This document shows positions 8,495 to 11,881 of a stretch of 11,881 bases of DNA, piece by piece (the first letter of the stretch is position 1; each line of letters begins with the position of its first letter). The stretch comes from Willaertia magna. Taxonomy: Eukaryota; Heterolobosea; Eutetramitea; Acrasida; Naegleriidae. The stretch is taken from positions 1-11,881 of the forward strand of contig CADWAF010000978.1 in assembly GCA_902984215.1 (NCBI GenBank), in the 5' to 3' direction. Position numbers and translations under genes: made by a program. The notes below the pieces were generated by a model that was not told the origin of the DNA, did no database searches, and worked only from the letters and a program-made list of their open reading frames with translations.

Positions 8495-8541
8495 TTGTAG
8501 TTTAAACAGCAACGTTTTACCGCCAATTTAAGAAACTACAA
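8495..8541 (-). repeat. 9-bp inverted repeat next to the LC8 start codon
   Basis: TTGTAGTTT at 8495-8503 and AAACTACAA at 8533-8541 are perfect inverted copies separated by 29 nt that contain CCGCCAAT. The inner arm lies five bases from the LC8 ATG. In an mRNA starting upstream of 8541 this would be a 9-bp 5' UTR stem; in DNA it could be a paired protein-binding site. Confidence 0.5.
8520..8527 (-). promoter_or_regulatory. CCGCCAAT element (copy 1)
   Basis: Reads TTGGCGGTAAA on the minus strand, about 31 nt upstream of the LC8 ATG. It resembles a CCAAT box or an E2F-type GGCGG core. The same eight bases recur at 11531-11538. The factor is unknown. Confidence 0.35.
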
Positions 8542-8560
8542 CAGGTTTTGTAAGTAGGAA

Positions 8561-8577
8561 AGGGAGGGAAAGAAATT
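8561..8577. promoter_or_regulatory. GA-rich motif AGGGAGGGAAAGAAATT (copy 1)
   Basis: Seventeen bases, 16 of them shared with 11410-11426. A G-rich stretch like this is rare in DNA of this composition. It sits about 70 nt from the LC8 start, in the shared divergent promoter region. Confidence 0.4.
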
Positions 8578-8809
8578 CAAAGAATTTTGTAGCTGTTTAT
8601 TCCGAAATCAGGCAATGAGTTGAAATACTTAGAATACAAAACATACATTAAGCAATAATAAGCTACCACTATTAGACCAAAGGAAAGTGTGATACTGGTG
8701 CAAGCAACCATGTAATTTTCCATCAGTGTGAAAAATCAAGAAGATACTGTAACTGATTTACTAGACTGAATTCCCTCCAAATTATCACTGAAAAAATATC
8801 TCTGAAGGA

Positions 8810-10947
8810 ATGGAAAAATTAAAGGACATTTTAAATCATTACCCTGATGCTACAGAAATTTCTTTAGCAGACTGTGGTTTGATTAGTTTAGATGAAATGA
8901 TGGAGGATTTAACTAAATTAATTAATTTAAAAGTTTTAAGGCTTTCTAATAATCAATTAACAAAATTACCATCAGATATGAGTGGATTAAGGAAACTTGA
9001 ATATTTGGATATTTCAAATAATCCTTTCCAAGGACTAACATCTATTATGTCTGCGTTATGTTCCCTACCTTTCCTTAGACACCTTTATATAACTTTACCT
9101 GAGCAAGATGAAGATGAATTAATAATCAACTTGGCTAATTTACAATCATTGAATGGGACGCCTTTGACAGATATTCCAGATAACGACGAAATATCACCAA
9201 TTAAAGTTAAACATCCACAACAAATATCTAAGTCAAACATAGGTTTTGAGATTAATGAAAATGATTTGGATGGTAAGTACAAAATGTTTTGTTGCTTAAT
9301 ATGTTAGTTTCAAAGAAATTATATGATGCTGTTTCTCTATACCTTGGACACAAGAACGGTTTCACAGAATTTTCTTATGACATAATTCACATGTTAAAAC
9401 AGAATGTACAACACGAAAATAATCCAACGAATTTTCAAAATGAAGTGATGAATGGAAGGAGAATACTCTTTGATAAAAGTTTCGATGAAGTTGTACATCA
9501 TGTTGGGAATTATGACAGAAAATTGGCTAGTGTATTGACAATTGTTAAAAATTCTTATTCAGGATTACTTGAGGACTACTATACATTTTCTTCTCGTTCT
9601 GTTGAAGAATATAATAAAAGATTGCGGGTAATGCAAAAAGACTTAGACAATGCTGATAAGGAAATTGGTCAATTACTAGAGGCAGCTGAAGCATTGCAAC
9701 AATCAGCGCAAGACAGTGAAATGGCAAAAAGAAAAGTGGTTCAAGAATTGGAGAAAGAAAAAGATAAATATTTAGAAGAAATAGGGTATTTGAAGACCGA
9801 ATTGGAAAGTAAGTAAGAGTAATTTAAATAATAATTATAATAATTAAATATTAAAGAGTACAAAAACCGTCTAAAGCAATTCCAAATGAATAGACAGAAG
9901 CTTTCAACTCAAGTCAGTTTATCTCCATCCAAAATATTGAAACAAAACACAGCAACAGCTTCGTCTCCTAGTGTTTCTAAAACTTCTCAAGTCTCCTCTC
10001 CAAGAGGAAATACAAAAGCGTTGTCATTAAGACAGCTTAAGGAGATAATAGAAGAAATTTATATTTCAAAACAAAAGTTTGATGAAAAATGTGCTGAAAC
10101 TAAATTACCAAAAGAAACGTTAGAACAACATCTTTACACTTACCTTAATCAAAAGTATGGTTTGAAGAATTTAATATTAGATTGGGCCTCTGCTATTATT
10201 CAAGGGGTTAAAAGATATAGTAGGGAAGATAACGATGTAGCTGTGTTTGGAAAAATATTAAGGAATGAAATTGATGAAGAATTTAGAATTGTACAAAAGC
10301 AATTGAAGGATACGGTGTATGAGTTGCTGAGAATTTTCTTAAGAGGGAAGTATGCAAAGAAAGTAGATTCTGAAATACAAACTATGATAAATCAAAGAGT
10401 TAATGGAGAGTTACATGAAGAGGAATGGGTTGACATTGTGAAATATATGTATAACAAAGAAGACTCTGTAAATGTAATAATTAAGGTTCAAGAAGCTATT
10501 CAATTACTGCAAATTAAGCAAAGTAAAGGTACTTCTAGAGCTGGAGATTCTCCTACAAAATTGACCAACAACAAGATTCCTTACAAGCTGTTCGTAAAGG
10601 TATTGTTAACTTACCAGTTGCAAGGACACGAAAAATTCTTAAAGAAATTTGTAAGAATATTTAGAAAAATTGATGCTGATGGTAATGGTGTTTTGAATGA
10701 AATTGAGTTCAATCAATTATTATATGCGATTAATAATAATAGAACAGAGGAGGAAATACAAAATTGGCTACAATATGTTGATCCTTACAATAATCAACAT
10801 ATTACATTTAGTGAGTGTGTTTCCATCTTGTCATCCGATTTAATTAAATTGGTGGATGATAATAATGTAAGTGGAGAAACGGAGAATGAATGCGAAACTG
10901 ATGAAACTATTGACTCTACTTTAGAGGTAGACCAAGTAGAAATGTAA
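8810..10947 (+). CDS. LRR / coiled-coil / EF-hand protein (684 aa, three exons)
   Basis: Exons 8810-9272, 9308-9808 and 9857-10947 join into 2055 nt (684 aa). An in-frame TGA at 8789-8791 supports the start. Residues about 15-130 hold four or five leucine-rich repeats (LKVLRLSNNQLTKLP type), ending with the cap-like LANLQSLNGTPL. About 155-245 is a helical region, and about 245-340 is a coiled coil rich in Glu/Lys. About 340-380 is a Ser/Pro linker with SPS and SPR sites. About 380-530 is a conserved-looking helical region (KYGLKNLI, VAVFGKILRNEIDEEF, EEEWVDIVKYMYN). An EF-hand loop at 594-605 has all calcium ligands (D, D, N, N, E); a second at 630-641 lacks the ligand at position 3. This layout resembles axonemal LRR and EF-hand proteins, so a calcium-responsive ciliary or cytoskeletal role is plausible, but I cannot name the family. 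It shares a divergent promoter region with LC8. Confidence 0.88.
9273..9307 (+). other. Intron 1 of the LRR/EF-hand gene (35 nt)
   Basis: Donor GTAAGT, acceptor TTAG, phase 1. Retention gives an immediate frame shift and a stop at the acceptor. Joining GAT-G to TT-TCA-AAG gives a continuous protein. At 35 nt it is the smallest intron in the window. Confidence 0.85.
9809..9856 (+). other. Intron 2 of the LRR/EF-hand gene (48 nt)
   Basis: Donor GTAAGT, acceptor AAAG at 9853-9856, phase 1. Although the length is a multiple of three, retention gives an in-frame TAA within a few codons. The next AG (two bases on) leads to a stop, so the chosen acceptor is the only workable one nearby. The coiled coil continues across the junction. 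Confidence 0.85.
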
Positions 10948-11003
10948 TACTAAATTGAGCAAATCTCATCGCCTTAATCTAACCATACAATTGTACCCAT
11001 AAA

Positions 11004-11009
11004 AATAAA
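11004..11009 (+). promoter_or_regulatory. Possible AATAAA poly(A) signal of the LRR/EF-hand gene
   Basis: AATAAA 57 nt after the TAA at 10945-10947. Confidence 0.4.
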
Positions 11010-11081
11010 TTGTTCTTTGTGTTGTTATTTGAAAATTGATGTTACAAAAGAAGAAACATTGGCTAAATAAAAGAACTATTG

Positions 11082-11139
11082 GTTTATTGTGACCTTAATT
11101 ATCTAATTGATAATTAAAGTGGCTTTTTATCCAATAAAC
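11082..11139. repeat. Nested inverted repeats
   Basis: Outer arms GTTTATTG (11082-11089) and CAATAAAC (11132-11139) are perfect over 8 bp. Inner arms TTAATTATC (11095-11103) and GATAATTAA (11109-11117) are perfect over 9 bp with a 5-nt loop. Could be a 3' UTR or RNA structure downstream of the LRR/EF-hand gene. Confidence 0.5.
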
Positions 11140-11163
11140 TAGGTAAAGCTTTGTCCAGAGTGA

Positions 11164-11200
11164 CTTACCTTTAATAAAGTGTATTCTTTAATAAAGTAAG
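11164..11200. repeat. Imperfect hairpin built from two CTTTAATAAAG copies
   Basis: The 12-mer CTTTAATAAAGT occurs at 11169-11180 and 11186-11197. Each copy is nearly self-complementary, so they also pair with each other (10 of 11 positions) around the loop TGTATT. CTTAC and GTAAG extend the stem outward with one bulge. Confidence 0.5.
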
Positions 11201-11250
11201 AATAAATTGAATAAAATTAATTAATATAAAAGAAAACCAAATATATCTAG

Positions 11251-11374
11251 TGCTGTAAGACCTGAGTCAACTAGTAACCTACCTGCAATCAACCGAAGTT
11301 AGAAACAGCATTCTTAACCAGGGTTAAGGGGCACAGAGCCTAGGAGACACCAAGGATTACTTGGAGATGTTCCT
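11251..11374 (+). ncRNA. Candidate structured non-coding RNA (strand uncertain)
   Basis: About 59 of 130 bases are G or C, against very AT-rich DNA just upstream. Such islands in AT-rich genomes often mark RNA genes. Three helices can be drawn. Stem I is TGCTGT (11251-11256) with ACAGCA (11305-11310). Directly after it, hairpin II at 11311-11330 has a stem CTTAAC/GTTAAG, a CAGG loop and two G-U pairs outside. Hairpin III at 11342-11374 pairs AGGA, ACA and CCAAG with CTTGG, TGT and TCCT around a GATTA loop. It does not match my memory of tRNA, 5S, U1, U2, U4, U5, U6, U3, SRP or RNase P. The RNA might continue to the Sm-like site and hairpin ending at 11515. No transcription evidence is available. 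Confidence 0.35.
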
Positions 11375-11409
11375 CGTATTTAAAAACTAATAGAAAGGCA
11401 AACAGGGTA

Positions 11410-11426
11410 AGGGAGGGAAGGAAATT
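11410..11426. promoter_or_regulatory. GA-rich motif AGGGAGGGAAGGAAATT (copy 2)
   Basis: Matches 8561-8577 at 16 of 17 bases. Both copies follow an ACAGG...GTAAG context and both are followed by AATGAGTT, at 8614 and 11454. In this gap no coding gene starts nearby, which hints at an unrecognised transcript. Confidence 0.4.
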
Positions 11427-11466
11427 TACAGAACTAATTGAAGTGACCTTAATAATGAGTTTACCT

Positions 11467-11515
11467 AATTTTTTGGAAAGCAGTTAAATGTAAAAAACTT
11501 AGTTGTAGTTTTTAC
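11467..11515 (+). ncRNA. Sm-like site followed by a terminal-type hairpin
   Basis: AATTTTTTGG at 11467-11476 fits the Sm-ring binding consensus (RAUUUUUGG type). Fourteen nt later, GTAAAAAACT (11490-11499) pairs with AGTTTTTAC (11507-11515), with one bulged A and a 7-nt loop. An Sm site followed closely by a 3' hairpin is the usual end of spliceosomal snRNAs. In an AT-rich genome both parts could arise by chance. Confidence 0.25.
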
Positions 11516-11530
11516 TTTTATACTGACTTT

Positions 11531-11538
11531 CCGCCAAT
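11531..11538. promoter_or_regulatory. CCGCCAAT element (copy 2)
   Basis: Same eight bases as 8520-8527; on the minus strand it reads TTGGCGGAAA. It lies in a convergent gap where no coding promoter is expected. Confidence 0.3.
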
Positions 11539-11565
11539 AGTTTACTTCTTGTAACAATAAAATAT

Positions 11566-11581
11566 CTTTTGTAAACAAAAG
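11566..11581. repeat. Palindrome CTTTTGT-AA-ACAAAAG
   Basis: A perfect 7-bp inverted repeat with a 2-nt centre, 33 nt past the stop of the gene at the right edge. It could form a small 3' UTR hairpin. Confidence 0.4.
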
Positions 11582-11614
11582 AATTTGAAATTATTATTTT
11601 ACATACTTTACAAT

Positions 11615-11881
11615 TTAAATTTCCTCTTGATCTCTTCGATTTTTTGAAGAATTGTTTGAAGAATAGTATTCTGAATGAGAATTAGAAAGTCTGGAATAAT
11701 TTTCAGAATCTCCATGTATATGATTGCTAAGTGAAATATCATTCAAAGAATCATCAATTTCTTCAGGGATATAAACAGCTGTCCTACGTTTTTGCTTTTT
11801 GTAATGAATTTGCTCAATTGTTTTTGGATCATAAAAGTTTTCATCTGTTTGTACCAATTCATCTTTTAATTTAATAAAATC
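11615..11881 (-). CDS. C-terminal fragment of an unrecognised protein (partial)
   Basis: The frame is open from the right edge to a TAA at 11617-11615, giving 88 residues with no ATG in view, so the gene begins beyond the window. The fragment is charged at first (DFIKLKDELVQTDENF), has a basic patch (KKQKRR) followed by TAVYIPEEIDD, and ends in a low-complexity Ser/Asn/Tyr-rich tail. No domain is recognisable. Composition and codon use resemble the neighbouring genes, and the frame avoids stops in AT-rich DNA, so it is probably real. Whether this is one exon of several is unknown. Confidence 0.6.
   Translation of the reverse strand, partial: DFIKLKDELVQTDENFYDPKTIEQIHYKKQKRRTAVYIPEEIDDSLNDISLSNHIHGDSENYSRLSNSHSEYYSSNNSSKNRRDQEEI

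Larger units (their letters stand above)
8490..8809. promoter_or_regulatory. Divergent promoter region, LC8 gene / LRR-EF-hand gene
   Basis: A 320-nt gap between head-to-head genes. It contains an inverted repeat (8495-8541), CCGCCAAT at 8520-8527, an AGGGAGGGAA-type motif at 8561-8577 and, near the LRR gene start, the inverted core TTCCCTCC at 8771-8778. CCGCCAAT and the long GA-rich motif recur in the gap at 10948-11614. No RNA gene is evident. Confidence 0.6.
10948..11614. other. 667-nt gap with hairpins, GC-rich island and shared motifs
   Basis: The gap lies between convergent genes and should hold only two 3' UTRs, yet it is the longest gap apart from the left end and is highly structured. 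In order it holds an AATAAA signal (11004), a nested stem (11082-11139), an imperfect hairpin (11164-11200), a roughly 45% GC island (11251-11375), the GA-rich motif (11410), an Sm-like site with a following hairpin (11467-11515), CCGCCAAT (11531) and a palindrome (11566-11581). Frames through the island are closed on both strands within about 20 codons. The 11-mer GTGACCTTAAT occurs at 11089-11099 and 11443-11453. Confidence 0.6.

Noticed and set aside
8699..8715. GCAAGCAACC, resembling half of an RFX X-box
   Set aside because: Only one half-site fits; the partner half-site is absent at the allowed spacing.
9545..9727. 60-codon minus-strand frame inside the LRR/EF-hand gene
   Set aside because: Lies opposite the coiled-coil exon, which explains its open frame.
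11163..11170. ACTTACCT, like the 5' end of U1 snRNA
   Set aside because: It is part of the arm of a local hairpin, is followed by none of the U1 protein-binding loops, and the complement of a splice donor is common by chance.
11291..11304. CCGAAGTTA, as in the 5S rRNA internal region
   Set aside because: The rest of the 5S secondary structure cannot be drawn around it.
11331..11360. ACAGAG and CAAGGAT, both words found in U6 snRNA
   Set aside because: The invariant AGCAUGG segment between them is missing and the spacing is too short, so this is not U6.

Overview
The window is nuclear DNA of a gene-dense, AT-rich unicellular eukaryote. Genes lie on both strands with gaps of about 90-670 nt. 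Three genes are split by very small GT-AG introns (35-55 nt, all with GTRAGT donors). The proteins are plainly eukaryotic: cytosolic-type valyl-tRNA synthetase, LC8 dynein light chain, a Cox17-like copper chaperone, RCC1 and LRR/EF-hand proteins. A Cox17-like protein implies mitochondria with cytochrome c oxidase, so an aerobic organism. LC8 plus an LRR/coiled-coil/EF-hand protein would suit a flagellated or amoeboflagellate protist, for example a heterolobosean. That placement is inference; nothing here fixes the species. All seven visible stop codons are TAA.

Layout. 1-659: non-coding, about 88% A+T. 660-2048 (-): four-exon RCC1-repeat protein, 414 aa. 2174-4316 (-): two-exon, 697-aa protein joining a helical N-terminal region, a PB1-like segment and a degenerate protein kinase domain. 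4317-4628: divergent promoter region. 4629-7685 (+): intronless valyl-tRNA synthetase, 1018 aa. 7791-8123 (+): 110-aa protein with two tandem twin-CX9C domains, the second Cox17-like. 8217-8489 (-): LC8 dynein light chain. 8490-8809: divergent promoter region with a hairpin and two short motifs. 8810-10947 (+): three-exon LRR/coiled-coil/EF-hand protein, 684 aa. 10948-11614: long gap with strong hairpins, a GC-rich structured island and motifs shared with 8490-8809. 11615-11881 (-): C-terminal end of a gene that runs off the right edge.

The genes do not form one pathway. Two are housekeeping (translation, respiratory-chain assembly). LC8 and the LRR/EF-hand protein share a 320-nt divergent promoter region and could both serve the cytoskeleton or axoneme. 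The most unusual items are the helical/PB1-like/pseudokinase fusion, the internally duplicated twin-CX9C protein, and the unexplained structured region at 11251-11515, which has features expected of a small nuclear-type RNA.
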